The notes below the pieces were generated by a model. It saw nothing but the letters and a program-made list of their open reading frames with translations. It made no database searches and had not been told where the DNA came from. Positions 1 to 8,404 of a DNA stretch of 28,324 bases are shown piece by piece (position 1 is the first letter of the stretch; every line of letters starts with the position of its first letter). The stretch spans positions 1 to 28,324 of the forward strand of contig JACUUS010000008.1 in the NCBI GenBank assembly GCA_014859215.1, in the 5' to 3' direction. A program made the position numbers and the translations under genes. This stretch comes from Dehalococcoidia bacterium (GTDB lineage: Bacteria; Chloroflexota; Dehalococcoidia; SZUA-161).

Positions 1-61
1 AATAGTACTAGATTCCAACACGCCTCTATATCTTCTGTACCAGCGTCCTGCAGGGGCACGC

Positions 62-90
62 TTGTATTTGTCCGGTAGATATGATATCAT
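62..90 (+). promoter_or_regulatory. candidate recA promoter
   Basis: A weak -35-like TTGTAT (62-67) is followed after 17 bases by TATCAT (85-90), which matches five of six bases of the -10 consensus. The -10 lies in the 10-bp palindrome ATGATATCAT (81-90). I found no recognisable SOS box (neither an E. coli-type CTGT-N8-ACAG nor a Bacillus-type GAAC-N4-GTTC site). An imperfect hairpin with arms AGCGT (42-46) and ACGCT (58-62) lies just upstream and could end a gene outside the window. Confidence 0.3.
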
Positions 91-155
91 AATCTGGATT
101 GGCTGAGGAAAAGTCGCACAGGAGTCATTTGGGGGCGGCATTTCAGGAGTTGGAA

Positions 156-1193
156 TTGGTAACGGAGAAGGAAAAGGCACTCGACTTAGCGATCAACCAG
201 ATCGAAAAGCAGTTCGGTAAAGGCTCTATCATGAAACTTGGAGTGGCATCAGCCGGAATAGCGGTTGATGTGATCTCCACTGGCTCACTCTCGCTGGACT
301 TGGCCCTTGGCGTGGGCGGAATCCCACGAGGCAGAATCACCGAGATATTCGGGCCGGAGGCAGCTGGCAAATCAACCCTGTGTCAGCATATACTTGCCGA
401 AGCCCAGAAATCCGGAGGCATGGCTGCATACATCGACGTGGAGCATGCTCTTGACCCCGCATACGCCTCTGCCTGTGGGGTCAGGCTTGATGACCTGTTG
501 GTCTCGCAGCCCGATACAGGGGAACAAGCCCTTGAGATAACAGAAACACTGGTCCGCAGCGGAGCCGTCGATGTAATAGCCATCGATAGTGTGGCGGCAC
601 TCGTGCCCCGGGCAGAGATCGAGGGCGAAATGGGCGAGGCGCACGTGGGCCTTCAAGCCCGCCTGATGTCCCAGGCATTGCGCAAACTGACGGCTTCCAT
701 AAGCAGGTCCCACACCGCAGTCATATTCGTCAATCAGCTCCGGGAGAAAGTTGGGATTGTATTCGGTAATCCAGAAGTTACTCCCGGGGGGCGGGCTCTG
801 AAGTTTTACAGCTCGCTCCGCATTGACCTGAGGCGGGTTGACAGCATCAAAGTTGGGACCAAGATAACAGGCACCAGGATAAAGGCCAAGGTCGTCAAGA
901 ATAAGGTGGCCTCCCCGTTCAGATCGGCCGAATTTGATATCATGTTCGACCGGGGTATCAGCAGAGAGGGCGATGTACTCGATCTGGGCGTGGAGACAGG
1001 CTTGGTCAAGAAGAGCGGGGCTTTCTTCTCATTTGACGACATAAGGCTCGGTCAGGGTCGCGAGAACGCTAAGGATTATCTCAGGCAAAACCAGGACCTT
1101 GCTCAAGAGATAGAGCGGTTGGTACGGTCCGGTGCGAGTTCTGCTAAGGATACTCGTTCCTTCTCCACCGAAACAGAAATCACTGAAAATTGA
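156..1193 (+). CDS. recA: recombinase RecA
   Basis: RecA is the ATP-dependent DNA strand-exchange protein of homologous recombination and DNA repair. The Walker A motif reads GPEAAGKST, a variant of the usual GPESSGKTT. The Walker B strand VDVIAIDS, the MGEAHVGLQARLMSQALRKL helix and the loop-2 segment FGNPEVTPGGRALKFY are all present. The frame is open from a TTG at 99, but that codon has no good ribosome-binding site. I prefer TTG 156: it follows CAGGAG (144-149) at 6-base spacing and gives a protein of about 345 residues, the normal length, beginning just before the conserved KEKALDLA segment. TTG 129 is another option. The C-terminal tail is short and rich in Ser, Thr and Glu. recX follows after 87 bases. 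Family assignment is certain; the exact start is not. Confidence 0.97.
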   Translation: MVTEKEKALDLAINQIEKQFGKGSIMKLGVASAGIAVDVISTGSLSLDLALGVGGIPRGRITEIFGPEAAGKSTLCQHILAEAQKSGGMAAYIDVEHALDPAYASACGVRLDDLLVSQPDTGEQALEITETLVRSGAVDVIAIDSVAALVPRAEIEGEMGEAHVGLQARLMSQALRKLTASISRSHTAVIFVNQLREKVGIVFGNPEVTPGGRALKFYSSLRIDLRRVDSIKVGTKITGTRIKAKVVKNKVASPFRSAEFDIMFDRGISREGDVLDLGVETGLVKKSGAFFSFDDIRLGQGRENAKDYLRQNQDLAQEIERLVRSGASSAKDTRSFSTETEITEN

Positions 1194-1280
1194 GGAATTA
1201 AACCCTCCCCCGGCAAATTACTCCGCCAAACGCCTCGTGAAGATGGTTCATTCTTGCCTCAAGCCAATTTAGAGGAAGAA

Positions 1281-1913
1281 ATGAACACGGTATCAGTACT
1301 TGAAGCCACCAGGCACAAGGGAAGAGTGCGCATTGTCCTGGACCAGGGTACGACTCTCGAACTGACCAGACATGTAGCTGACAAACTCGGAATTCAACCG
1401 GGAAAGACCCTTTGCCTTGCTGAAGTCGAGAAGCTCGTGAATGCTGAGAGGTTCCAGCTTGCCCTCGACCAGGCCCTGAGGTTTCTTGGACCGCGCCCGC
1501 GCAGCGAAGCGGAAATAAGAACCAGATTGAGGCGAAATGCCGTCGATGACGAAACGATACTGCAGGTTATTGATGAGCTAAGGACACGGGGCCTGATAGA
1601 TGACCTCGCTTTTGCCCGATTCTGGTGTGAGAACAGGGAAAGCTTCAAGCCGGCCGGTCGCCGGCTGCTGCGCTTCGAATTGAGGCAGAAGGGACTCCAG
1701 GCAAGCACCATTGCCGAGGTTACCGAGGCCGTAGATGAAGAAGAGTGCGCCTACCAGGCGGCGGTTGGCAGGGCTGCGAGACTGTCCAGACAAGACTACG
1801 CCGCATTCAGGCAGGACCTGGGCTCCTTCCTCAAACGTCGTGGATTTGGATATGACCTGATTAAGAGTACCATGGATCGCGTTTGGCGAGAGCAAGATTC
1901 AGCCATGAGATAG
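1281..1913 (+). CDS. recX: regulatory protein RecX
   Basis: RecX binds RecA filaments and modulates, usually inhibits, recombinase activity. The 210-residue protein has the repeated three-helix architecture of the family. A first repeat carries RFLGPRPRSEAEIRTRL, a second carries the signature LIDDLAFARFWCENR, and a C-terminal repeat ends FLKRRGFGYDLIKSTM. About 65 residues precede the first repeat, as in the longer RecX proteins. ATG 1281 is chosen over an in-frame TTG at 1254 because it follows AGAGGAAG (1271-1278). Its position directly after recA is the common arrangement and supports the call. The stop codon TAG at 1911 runs into the ribosome-binding site of the next gene. Confidence 0.93.
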   Translation: MNTVSVLEATRHKGRVRIVLDQGTTLELTRHVADKLGIQPGKTLCLAEVEKLVNAERFQLALDQALRFLGPRPRSEAEIRTRLRRNAVDDETILQVIDELRTRGLIDDLAFARFWCENRESFKPAGRRLLRFELRQKGLQASTIAEVTEAVDEEECAYQAAVGRAARLSRQDYAAFRQDLGSFLKRRGFGYDLIKSTMDRVWREQDSAMR

Positions 1914-1930
1914 GAGAAAGGTATTCCAAA

Positions 1931-3454
1931 ATGTTGACTTTGATAGTCGCTGTAATCGTTGCTTTGTTTATAGGCCTGGCCTTTGGCTACTTCAGCAGGA
2001 AAACCTTGCTGTCCAGAATGACCCAACAAGCCGAAACTGAGGCGGCCCGGATCCAGGAAGATGCAATGACCAGGCACAAAGAAGTCCTCCTTGAAGCCAA
2101 AGAGGAAGGACTGAAGATAAAGGCGGAAGCGGAAGCTGAAATAAGATCACGAAGATCTGACCTGCACCGGCAGGAAAGACGAATTTCCCAGAAGGAAGAG
2201 AACCTGGACCGCAAAATCGAAGCCCTCGAAAAGAGGGAGCGCAACATAGTTGCCAAAGAAAAAGAAGTCGACCGTGCACTGGCCCAGATGGACGAATTCA
2301 AGAAGAAGCAAGTCCAGCAACTCGAGCTTATCTCCTGCATGTCGACTGCCGAGGCAAAGGACGTCCTCCTGAGAACGGTGGAAGAAGAGACTCGGCAGGA
2401 CATGGCTTTGCGGATTCGAGAGGTCGAGAGCCATCTCAAGGAGGAAGCAGACCAGAAAGCAAGAGAGCTTGTGGCAATGGCGATTCAGCGCTGCGCCGCC
2501 GATGTCGCCTCCGAAACCACGGTATCCGTTGTGCCCTTGCCCTCGGATGACATGAAAGGCCGGCTCATAGGTCGGGAAGGCCGCAATATCAGGGCCCTGG
2601 AAAACGCAACCGGAGTCGATCTAATCGTAGATGATACCCCGGAAGCAGTGACCATTTCGAGCTTCGACCCGGTCCGGCGTGAGATTGCCAGGATCGCCCT
2701 GGAGCGGCTCATCCTGGATGGGCGTATTCACCCGGCCCGCATCGAGGAAGTTGTCGGCAAAGCCCGCGATGAAGTCGATGCCATGATCCAGGAAGAAGGG
2801 GAACAGGCGGCTTACAAGACAGGCGTAGTCGGTCTTCATCCCGACATAATCAGACTCCTGGGACGGCTGAAATACAGGTTCAGCTACGGGCAGAACGTGC
2901 TCATGCATAGTGTGGAGGTATCATACCTGGCCGGCATGATAGCCGCCGAGCTTGGCGCGGATACAAATATCGCCAAGACCGCGGGCCTGCTGCACGATAT
3001 CGGCAAGGCGGTAGACCAGGAAATCGAGGGCCCGCACGCCACAATCGGGGCGGATATCACGAGGAGGCTGGGCAAATCAATGGAAGTGTCCAGGGCGATC
3101 GGGGAACACCACGGCGAAGCCGAGACTACCAGCATCTTCGGTTTCATAGTCGCCGCCGCCGATGCGATCTCCAGTTCGAGACCAGGCGCTCGAAGGGAGT
3201 CTCTCGAACAGCACCTGAAACGGCTTGAGGCGCTCGAAAATGTGGCCTCCAGCTTTGCTGGTGTTGAGAAATCCTTCGCCATCCAGGCAGGGCGGGAAGT
3301 ACGGATCATGGTCAAACCCCAGGAGGTGGATGACCTGACAACCGTCAGGCTGGCGCGTGACATAGTGAAGAAGATCGAGGAAACACTGGAGTACCCCGGC
3401 CAGATCAAGATCACCGTCATCCGCGAAACCAGAGCGGTGGACTATGCGAAATAG
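1931..3454 (+). CDS. rny: ribonuclease Y
   Basis: RNase Y is a membrane-anchored endoribonuclease that starts mRNA decay in many bacteria lacking RNase E. The 507-residue product has all family parts in order: a single N-terminal membrane helix (about 3-21), a long charged coiled coil (about 30-190), a KH RNA-binding domain with the GREG loop (214-217), and an HD domain. The HD ligands are visible as His326, the HD pair in LLHDIGK (355-356), HH at 393-394 and Asp411. Length matches the usual roughly 520 residues. ATG 1931 places the membrane helix at the N-terminus; a TTG at 1883 would overlap recX and add an atypical extension. AGGAG lies at 1912-1916, rather far from the start. Close linkage to the next gene (YmdB) is known in other phyla, including Firmicutes. 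Confidence 0.96.
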   Translation: MLTLIVAVIVALFIGLAFGYFSRKTLLSRMTQQAETEAARIQEDAMTRHKEVLLEAKEEGLKIKAEAEAEIRSRRSDLHRQERRISQKEENLDRKIEALEKRERNIVAKEKEVDRALAQMDEFKKKQVQQLELISCMSTAEAKDVLLRTVEEETRQDMALRIREVESHLKEEADQKARELVAMAIQRCAADVASETTVSVVPLPSDDMKGRLIGREGRNIRALENATGVDLIVDDTPEAVTISSFDPVRREIARIALERLILDGRIHPARIEEVVGKARDEVDAMIQEEGEQAAYKTGVVGLHPDIIRLLGRLKYRFSYGQNVLMHSVEVSYLAGMIAAELGADTNIAKTAGLLHDIGKAVDQEIEGPHATIGADITRRLGKSMEVSRAIGEHHGEAETTSIFGFIVAAADAISSSRPGARRESLEQHLKRLEALENVASSFAGVEKSFAIQAGREVRIMVKPQEVDDLTTVRLARDIVKKIEETLEYPGQIKITVIRETRAVDYAK

Positions 3455-3475
3455 GGGTCCGGCAAAAGAGGTCCA

Positions 3476-4252
3476 TTGAGAGTACTGATGGTGGGCGATG
3501 TCGTAGGACGACCGGGACGGAGAGCGGTGTCGGCGCTGCTGCCGCGATTGCGTGAGGAACACAGGATCGAGCTTGTCGTTGCGAATGGAGAGAATGCTGC
3601 CGGAGGAATCGGCATCACGCCGGTTACAGCCCAGGAGCTGCTTCAATCAGGGGTGGATATCATAACCACCGGGAACCATGTCTGGCATCACCGTGAAATA
3701 ATTCCATATCTAGAGACTCAGCCGGAGCCGCGAATTGTGCGTCCTCTTAACCTGCCGCCCGAGGTGCCGGGCAGTGGCTACATAGTCAAAGATAATGTCA
3801 TGGTCGTGAACTTGCTCGGGCGGGTTTTCATGGGACACTATGATTGTCCATTCAGGGCTATGGACCGGCTGCTGGAAGAATGCGCGCAAAGACCTCCTGT
3901 TGTCCTTGTAGACTTCCATGCCGAAGCGACCGCCGAGAAGATGGCTCTCGGCTGGTACCTTGACGGACGGGTATCGGCTGTCCTTGGCACTCACACTCAT
4001 GTCGGTACAATTGACGCCAGGATTCTGAACAAGGGCACTGCCTTCGTCAGCGACGTCGGCATGGCCGGAGCGTCGGAATCCGTTATCGGCGATGATATAT
4101 CATCGGTCATAGACAGATTCCTGACGATGATGCCTCACCGGCTTTCGGCAGGCAGGGGAAAGCCGATTCTGAACTCAGTCCTCCTGGACATCGAGATCGA
4201 TACCGGTAGGGCGACCTCAATCTCCCGCCTTGATCTGGACCTGGTAGAGTAA
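3476..4252 (+). CDS. YmdB-family metallophosphoesterase
   Basis: This is a calcineurin-like phosphoesterase of the YmdB/TIGR00282 type. Characterised members hydrolyse 2',3'- and 3',5'-cyclic nucleotides and influence RNase Y-linked gene expression. The 258-residue protein shows the di-metal site in order: Asp8 in VGDVVG, Glu39-Asn40 in NGENAAGG, Asn67-His68 in TTGNHVW, His148 in DFHAEATAEK, and His173/His175 in GTHTHVGT. Length fits the family (about 260). The start is TTG 3476, preceded by AGAGG. The gene lies 21 bases after rny, the partner it has in Bacillus. Its stop codon overlaps the next start as TAATG, suggesting translational coupling. Family assignment is firm; the physiological substrate here is inferred. 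Confidence 0.93.
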   Translation: MRVLMVGDVVGRPGRRAVSALLPRLREEHRIELVVANGENAAGGIGITPVTAQELLQSGVDIITTGNHVWHHREIIPYLETQPEPRIVRPLNLPPEVPGSGYIVKDNVMVVNLLGRVFMGHYDCPFRAMDRLLEECAQRPPVVLVDFHAEATAEKMALGWYLDGRVSAVLGTHTHVGTIDARILNKGTAFVSDVGMAGASESVIGDDISSVIDRFLTMMPHRLSAGRGKPILNSVLLDIEIDTGRATSISRLDLDLVE

Positions 4253-5091
4253 TGAAAGCTGACCTGCATTTGCACACTACAGCCTCGGACGGGAGATTGA
4301 GTCCGCGAGAGTTGGTGAGGAAGGCGTCGGGTATCAATCTCGACGTGATCGCCGTAACCGATCATGATTCCGTCGGCGGCATCGACCCAGCTTTGGAGGA
4401 AGCCGGTCATATCCGCGGCATCCTCGTTATTCCCGGGATTGAGATAAACACCGACGTACACGACGGCGAGACTCATATCCTGGGCTACTTCATCGACCAC
4501 CATGACGAGACCCTCGGCAGAGAGCTTGACGAATTGCGTAATTCAAGATATGAGCGCGGCTGGAAAATGGTGAACAAGCTCCACGACCTGGGCATGAATG
4601 TCAAATGGGAAAGAGTGCTGGAGATTGCCGACGGGGGACCGGTCGGAAGGCCTCATATAGCACTTGCCCTTCAGGAGAGGCAATACGTATCTACGATCCG
4701 TGAGGCTTTTTCCAGATACATCGGGCGAAATGCTGCGGCATATGTCGAACGGAAGAAGGTGACCCCGCTGGAAGCGCTTAAGTTGATAGCGGAAGCGGGC
4801 GGACTGTCGGTTCTCGCCCATCCCGCAGAGATCGACACCCTTGAGTCACTTCTCTCCGAATTGAAGTCAGCCGGGCTGGTCGGTCTGGAAGTGCACTACG
4901 CAAGATATACGGCGGATACGATACAGCGCCTGCTCGCCCTGGCGGCCCGGCATGACCTGATACCTACCGGAGGAAGCGACTATCACGGTCTGGATAACAC
5001 TGTCGGGGTTGAAATCGGTACTGTCGGCCCTCCGCAGGAATCCGTGGAGCGGCTTCTGGCTGTTTCAAAGCAAAGGAGGATGGTGACGTGA
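4252..5091 (+). CDS. PHP-domain phosphoesterase
   Basis: This protein belongs to the polymerase-and-histidinol-phosphatase (PHP) superfamily, in the branch with nucleoside 3',5'-bisphosphate phosphatase and the YciV/RNase AM 5'-3' exonuclease. The 279-residue sequence has the trinuclear metal ligands in order: His6 and His8 in DLHLHT, Asp13, His38 in TDHDS, Glu64 in PGIEIN, His75 in THILGY, His135 in GRPHIA, His190 in LAHP, and Asp243/His245 in GSDYHG. All are retained, so an active hydrolase is expected. It starts inside the YmdB stop codon and shares four bases (GTGA) with fabZ. A role in RNA or nucleotide turnover fits the neighbours. Specificity (pAp phosphatase, RNA exonuclease or other) cannot be read from the sequence. 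Confidence 0.88.
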   Translation: MKADLHLHTTASDGRLSPRELVRKASGINLDVIAVTDHDSVGGIDPALEEAGHIRGILVIPGIEINTDVHDGETHILGYFIDHHDETLGRELDELRNSRYERGWKMVNKLHDLGMNVKWERVLEIADGGPVGRPHIALALQERQYVSTIREAFSRYIGRNAAAYVERKKVTPLEALKLIAEAGGLSVLAHPAEIDTLESLLSELKSAGLVGLEVHYARYTADTIQRLLALAARHDLIPTGGSDYHGLDNTVGVEIGTVGPPQESVERLLAVSKQRRMVT

Positions 5092-5519
5092 TACTTGACT
5101 CCAGGGAAATCCAGGAAATCCTTCCCCACAGGTGGCCTTTCCTTCTCGTTGACAAAGTGCTGGAACTGGTCCCGGGGGAAAGCGCTGTTGGCATCAAGAA
5201 TGTATCCGCCGGCGAACTATTCTTCCCCGGGCACTTTCCGGGACATCCAATATTCCCCGGGGTGCTTATCGTCGAGTCGCTTGCCCAACTCGGTGCGATC
5301 GGCGTCCTGAGCATGCCGGAGCATAAAGGCAAACTGGTGCTCTTTGCGGGCATTGACGGGTTCCGCTTCCGTGGGCCGGTCTACCCTGGGGACACGCTAA
5401 GACTGGAGGTTAGTTTCACAAAAATGCGTGGGCCTATCGGCAAAGGTACGGCAAAAGCGTCAGTTGAAGGCAAGACAGTCGCTTCGGGCGAACTCACCTT
5501 TGCTCTGGCCGAACGTTGA
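5088..5519 (+). CDS. fabZ: 3-hydroxyacyl-ACP dehydratase FabZ
   Basis: FabZ dehydrates 3-hydroxyacyl-ACP to trans-2-enoyl-ACP in type II fatty-acid synthesis. The 143-residue hot-dog-fold protein has the catalytic histidine in FFPGHFPGHP (His49) and the catalytic glutamate in VESLAQLG (Glu63). The N-terminal ILPHRWPFLLVDKV segment is also typical, as is the length. The start is GTG 5088, set by AGGAGG (5074-5079) eight bases upstream; it overlaps the preceding stop by four bases. Its place in a nucleotide-turnover operon, away from other fab genes, probably reflects shared transcription only. Confidence 0.95.
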   Translation: MILDSREIQEILPHRWPFLLVDKVLELVPGESAVGIKNVSAGELFFPGHFPGHPIFPGVLIVESLAQLGAIGVLSMPEHKGKLVLFAGIDGFRFRGPVYPGDTLRLEVSFTKMRGPIGKGTAKASVEGKTVASGELTFALAER

Positions 5520-5541
5520 TACCCGCGAATAGCTAACTGAC

Positions 5542-6024
5542 ATGAAGTGTGAGCGTCACCCCTCAGTAGAGACAAACCTTGCCTGCGGCAAATGCCTGCA
5601 GCCTGTTTGCCCGAAGTGCCTCGTGCAAACTCCCGTGGGTGTACGGTGCAAAGACTGTGCTGGCATGAAGCGTCTGCCGGTCTACAGTATCCCGTGGACA
5701 TTCTATTTGAGGGCAATTGGAGCAGGCCTTGCAGCCGCTGCGGTCCTGGGCGTAGTCTGGTCCTTTCTCAGTTTGGGACTGTTCACGATATTGATCGGGG
5801 CCGGAGTGGGCTACGCTATCTCGGAGGCCATCAGTCTCGCCGTGAATCGCAAGCGCGGACCGGGCCTTCAACTGATAGGCGCAGTCGCCATGATCGTAAG
5901 CTTCCTGGTTCGGGGGATGCTCATCGCACCGTTTCCCACCCTGAGCGTTTACGTTGGTGTTTACGCCCTCATCTCCCTCGCACTGGGCATACTGATAGCT
6001 TCGAGCAGGCTCCAGCGAAATTGA
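5542..6024 (+). CDS. B-box-type zinc-finger membrane protein
   Basis: The function of this 160-residue protein is unknown. Residues 1-40 form a small zinc-binding module with ligands Cys3, His6, Cys15, Cys18, Cys23, Cys26, Cys36 and Cys39, spaced like a bacterial B-box/treble-clef domain. Such modules are often fused to membrane domains in Chloroflexota and Actinobacteria. Residues 50-155 hold three or four hydrophobic helices, with a Gly-rich segment (LIGAGVGYAIS) and a short basic loop NRKRG. It follows fabZ by 22 bases without a clear ribosome-binding site and seems to end the first gene cluster. The zinc ligands and membrane helices are seen directly; the domain name is by pattern. Confidence 0.75.
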   Translation: MKCERHPSVETNLACGKCLQPVCPKCLVQTPVGVRCKDCAGMKRLPVYSIPWTFYLRAIGAGLAAAAVLGVVWSFLSLGLFTILIGAGVGYAISEAISLAVNRKRGPGLQLIGAVAMIVSFLVRGMLIAPFPTLSVYVGVYALISLALGILIASSRLQRN

Positions 6025-6050
6025 CTTCTGGTTCTCTACTATGGTAGTAT
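6021..6050 (+). promoter_or_regulatory. candidate promoter for the PIN-TRAM/isp/cysS operon
   Basis: TTGACT (6021-6026, five of six consensus bases) is followed after 18 bases by TAGTAT (6045-6050, four of six). A perfect 10-bp palindrome TTCGTACGAA (6050-6059) begins at the -10 and covers the predicted transcription start, so it could be an operator. The -35 overlaps the stop codon of the zinc-finger gene. The predicted transcript would carry a leader of about 100 bases before the next gene. Confidence 0.42.
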
Positions 6051-6160
6051 TCGTACGAAGTATTAGACTCCTATCGCAGTATCGTGGGTCAAACCTGGCG
6101 AGTTGAGGGTGTGTATGGGTACTGCTCTTTCTTGTCCAGTACCGGGAGAAAGTAGCTTAC

Positions 6161-7240
6161 ATGCGGGGAGAACTATTCATACGTGTCATAGTCGCTGTCT
6201 TGATGGGGCTAGGCGGATGGCGGCTCGCTGTAGTTGTTGCCCGGCAAAGCGAGACGACCCATGAGTTAACCTGGGTCCTCTCTCTTGCCATAGGCGCATA
6301 CGTAACCGGATTTTTGCTGGCACCATATATCGCCATACGACCAGCCAGATGGGCCGCGAAACGCATTCGGGTATTTCCCCGCATGTTCCCCATGCAGAGC
6401 CTCCTGGCCGCGGCTATCGGCCTTGCTCTTGCGCTGGTTATCGCCGCACTCTTGACACTGCCTTTGTCCATGCTGCCGGGCCTCTGGGGGCAAATAATGC
6501 CCCTTGTCACAGCCGTGTTCCTGGTCACAGTATCCGTTCCAATCGCCGTCCTTGAAGGGCCGGCCGTCCTGCAGTTCTTCTTCAGCGGTTCACCAATGCT
6601 CGTTTCGAAACGGAACGGCAGGAGCGATCTCCTGATCCTGGATACTAATGCTATCATAGACGGCCGCATAGCCGATATCATTCAGACTGGTTTCATCCAG
6701 GGCACGCTGGTAATACCCAGATTTGTTCTGGACGAACTCCGACACATCGCGGACTCCCATGACGCGCTCCGTCGCAACCGTGGACGGCGGGGACTCGAGA
6801 TGCTCACTCAGCTGCAGAAAGGTTCTGATATTCCCGTCCAGATCTCGGACCTTGATTTCGAGGATACGCCTGAGGTGGACTCCAAACTCGTCATGATGGC
6901 CCGAACATTACGTTGTCCGATTGTCAGCAATGACCTTAACCTGAACAGAGTGGCCTCGCTCCAGGGCGTAAAAGTGCTGAGTATCAACGAACTGGCCAAC
7001 GCCGTCAAGCCGGTAATATTGCCCGGTGAGGAAATGATCCTGCGCATAGTTCAGGAGGGCAAAGAAGCCGGGCAGGGCATAGGTTTTCTGGATGACGGGA
7101 CCATGGTTGTTGTGGAAGGCGCGCGCCGGTACCTGGACAGCGACATATCTATTGCAGTCACCAGGGTCCTTCAGACCGCAGCCGGCCGGATCATTTTCGC
7201 CCAGCCAAGGGAGCCCGTGGATGAACGAATCAGGCGATGA
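6161..7240 (+). CDS. PIN-TRAM domain membrane protein, YacL family
   Basis: This resembles B. subtilis YacL, a membrane protein with a PIN ribonuclease-like domain followed by a TRAM domain; its cellular role is poorly defined. The 359-residue product has about four N-terminal hydrophobic segments (about 5-25, 38-58, 78-102 and 110-132). A PIN domain (157-280) carries the acidic metal ligands Asp161 (LDTNAIIDGR), Glu192 (VLDELR), Asp240 and Asp258 (SNDLNLN). A TRAM domain (about 285-347) follows. All four acidic residues are retained, so nuclease activity is possible. ATG 6161 follows GGGAGAAAG. The C-terminus overlaps the start of ispD by 20 bases, and yacL-ispD-ispF is a conserved order in Firmicutes. 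Confidence 0.9.
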   Translation: MRGELFIRVIVAVLMGLGGWRLAVVVARQSETTHELTWVLSLAIGAYVTGFLLAPYIAIRPARWAAKRIRVFPRMFPMQSLLAAAIGLALALVIAALLTLPLSMLPGLWGQIMPLVTAVFLVTVSVPIAVLEGPAVLQFFFSGSPMLVSKRNGRSDLLILDTNAIIDGRIADIIQTGFIQGTLVIPRFVLDELRHIADSHDALRRNRGRRGLEMLTQLQKGSDIPVQISDLDFEDTPEVDSKLVMMARTLRCPIVSNDLNLNRVASLQGVKVLSINELANAVKPVILPGEEMILRIVQEGKEAGQGIGFLDDGTMVVVEGARRYLDSDISIAVTRVLQTAAGRIIFAQPREPVDERIRR

Positions 7241-7931
7241 TGTCGGCGCGGTGATCGTCGCTGCCGGGGCTGGCACCCGCATGGGTAACATTGACAAGAT
7301 ATTTGCCCGGCTCGGCGACGCGCCCCTGCTGGCCAGGGTTTTGAATACCTTCCAGGACTGCCGGCTCATTGACAAAATCGTGGTTGTGCTCTCCCCGGGA
7401 AACCTGGAGCAGGGACGCATGCTGGTGGAGGAATATGGCTGGTCCAAGGTCATTACTGTCTGTCGGGGCGGACTGAGGCGCCAGGACTCTGTTCAGGAAG
7501 GGCTTAACAGGCTTTCCGGTTGCTCCTGGGTGGTTATCCATGACGGCGCCCGGCCGTTTGTGACCGTAGACCTGATCGAACAGGGAATAGCAGTTGCCCG
7601 GGAAACGGGCGCGGCCATCGCCGGGGTTCCGGTCAAGGATACGGTCAAAATAGTATCCCGCAGACACATGATCCAGCAAACGCCGGCCCGCCAGAGCCTG
7701 TGGGCTGCACAGACTCCGCAGGTGTTTCGCTACGATCTCATCACTGAGGCTTACCGGCACGCTCGCGCCGACGTCACCGATGATTCGAGCCTTCTGGAGA
7801 GTCGCGGACAGAAGGTGCGGGTATATATGGGGTCCTATGAGAACATAAAAATCACGACTCCCGAAGACCTCGCCCTCGCAGAAGTCCTCCTGAGAAGCGG
7901 TGATAAGCGGCATTCCGGGTCAAAATCATGA
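7221..7931 (+). CDS. ispD: 2-C-methyl-D-erythritol 4-phosphate cytidylyltransferase
   Basis: IspD joins CTP and methylerythritol phosphate to give CDP-ME, step three of the MEP isoprenoid pathway. The 236-residue protein has the nucleotide-binding loop AAGAGTRMG with Arg20 and the catalytic lysine at Lys26. VCRGGLRRQDSVQEGL, IHDGARPFV, GVPVKDTVK, AAQTPQVFR and DDSSLLE follow in family order, ending with ITTPEDLALAE. ATG 7221 fits the normal N-terminus and follows AGGGAG (7208-7213); the frame is open to 7092, but that extension lies inside the PIN-TRAM gene. It overlaps ispF by four bases (ATGA). Confidence 0.95.
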   Translation: MNESGDDVGAVIVAAGAGTRMGNIDKIFARLGDAPLLARVLNTFQDCRLIDKIVVVLSPGNLEQGRMLVEEYGWSKVITVCRGGLRRQDSVQEGLNRLSGCSWVVIHDGARPFVTVDLIEQGIAVARETGAAIAGVPVKDTVKIVSRRHMIQQTPARQSLWAAQTPQVFRYDLITEAYRHARADVTDDSSLLESRGQKVRVYMGSYENIKITTPEDLALAEVLLRSGDKRHSGSKS

Positions 7932-8404
7932 TGCGAATAGGCATTGGCTATGATGCCCACGCTCTGGTAAGCGGCCGTTCTCTTGTACTGGGGGGGGTTA
8001 CCATCCCTTTTGAGCTCGGCCTCGAAGGCTGGAGTGATGCGGATGTTGTGGTCCACGTAATAATGGACGCACTTCTTGGAGCGGCTGCGCTCGGTGATAT
8101 CGGACAGCATTTTCCATCCGGCGACCCGGCTTACAAGGGTATTTCCAGCCTGACACTGCTGAAACGGGTGGGCGACCTGCTGAACGAGCACGGCTGGGAT
8201 GTCGGCAACATCGATGCTACCATCATAGCCGAGCGACCCAGGCTGCGCGAGTTGATAGACCCGATGCGTGAGAATATAGGGCAAACCCTGGGCATTGCAA
8301 GGGACCGGGTGGGAATCAAGGCCACCACAAATGAAGGGCTTGGCTTTGCGGGAAGGGGGGAAGGTATTGCCGCATACGCGGTAGCCCTGCTGGAGAAAAC
8401 ATGA
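7928..8404 (+). CDS. ispF: 2-C-methyl-D-erythritol 2,4-cyclodiphosphate synthase
   Basis: IspF cyclises CDP-ME 2-phosphate to ME-cPP with release of CMP in the MEP pathway. The 158-residue protein carries the metal ligands Asp9 and His11 in GIGYDAHAL and His43 in the SDADVVVHVIMDALLGA stretch. DIGQHFPSGD and the C-terminal ATTNEGLGFAGRGEGIAA are diagnostic. It begins with tandem ATG codons; the first lies in an ATGA overlap with ispD, and its own stop overlaps cysS in the same way. With ispD this shows that the organism makes isoprenoid precursors by the MEP route, which matters for reading the HMG-CoA-synthase-like gene at 13724. Confidence 0.97.
   Translation: MMRIGIGYDAHALVSGRSLVLGGVTIPFELGLEGWSDADVVVHVIMDALLGAAALGDIGQHFPSGDPAYKGISSLTLLKRVGDLLNEHGWDVGNIDATIIAERPRLRELIDPMRENIGQTLGIARDRVGIKATTNEGLGFAGRGEGIAAYAVALLEKT

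Noticed and set aside
99..155. Longer N-terminus for RecA from TTG 99
   Set aside because: No ribosome-binding site at 99, and the added residues are not part of the family; TTG 156 has CAGGAG at good spacing.
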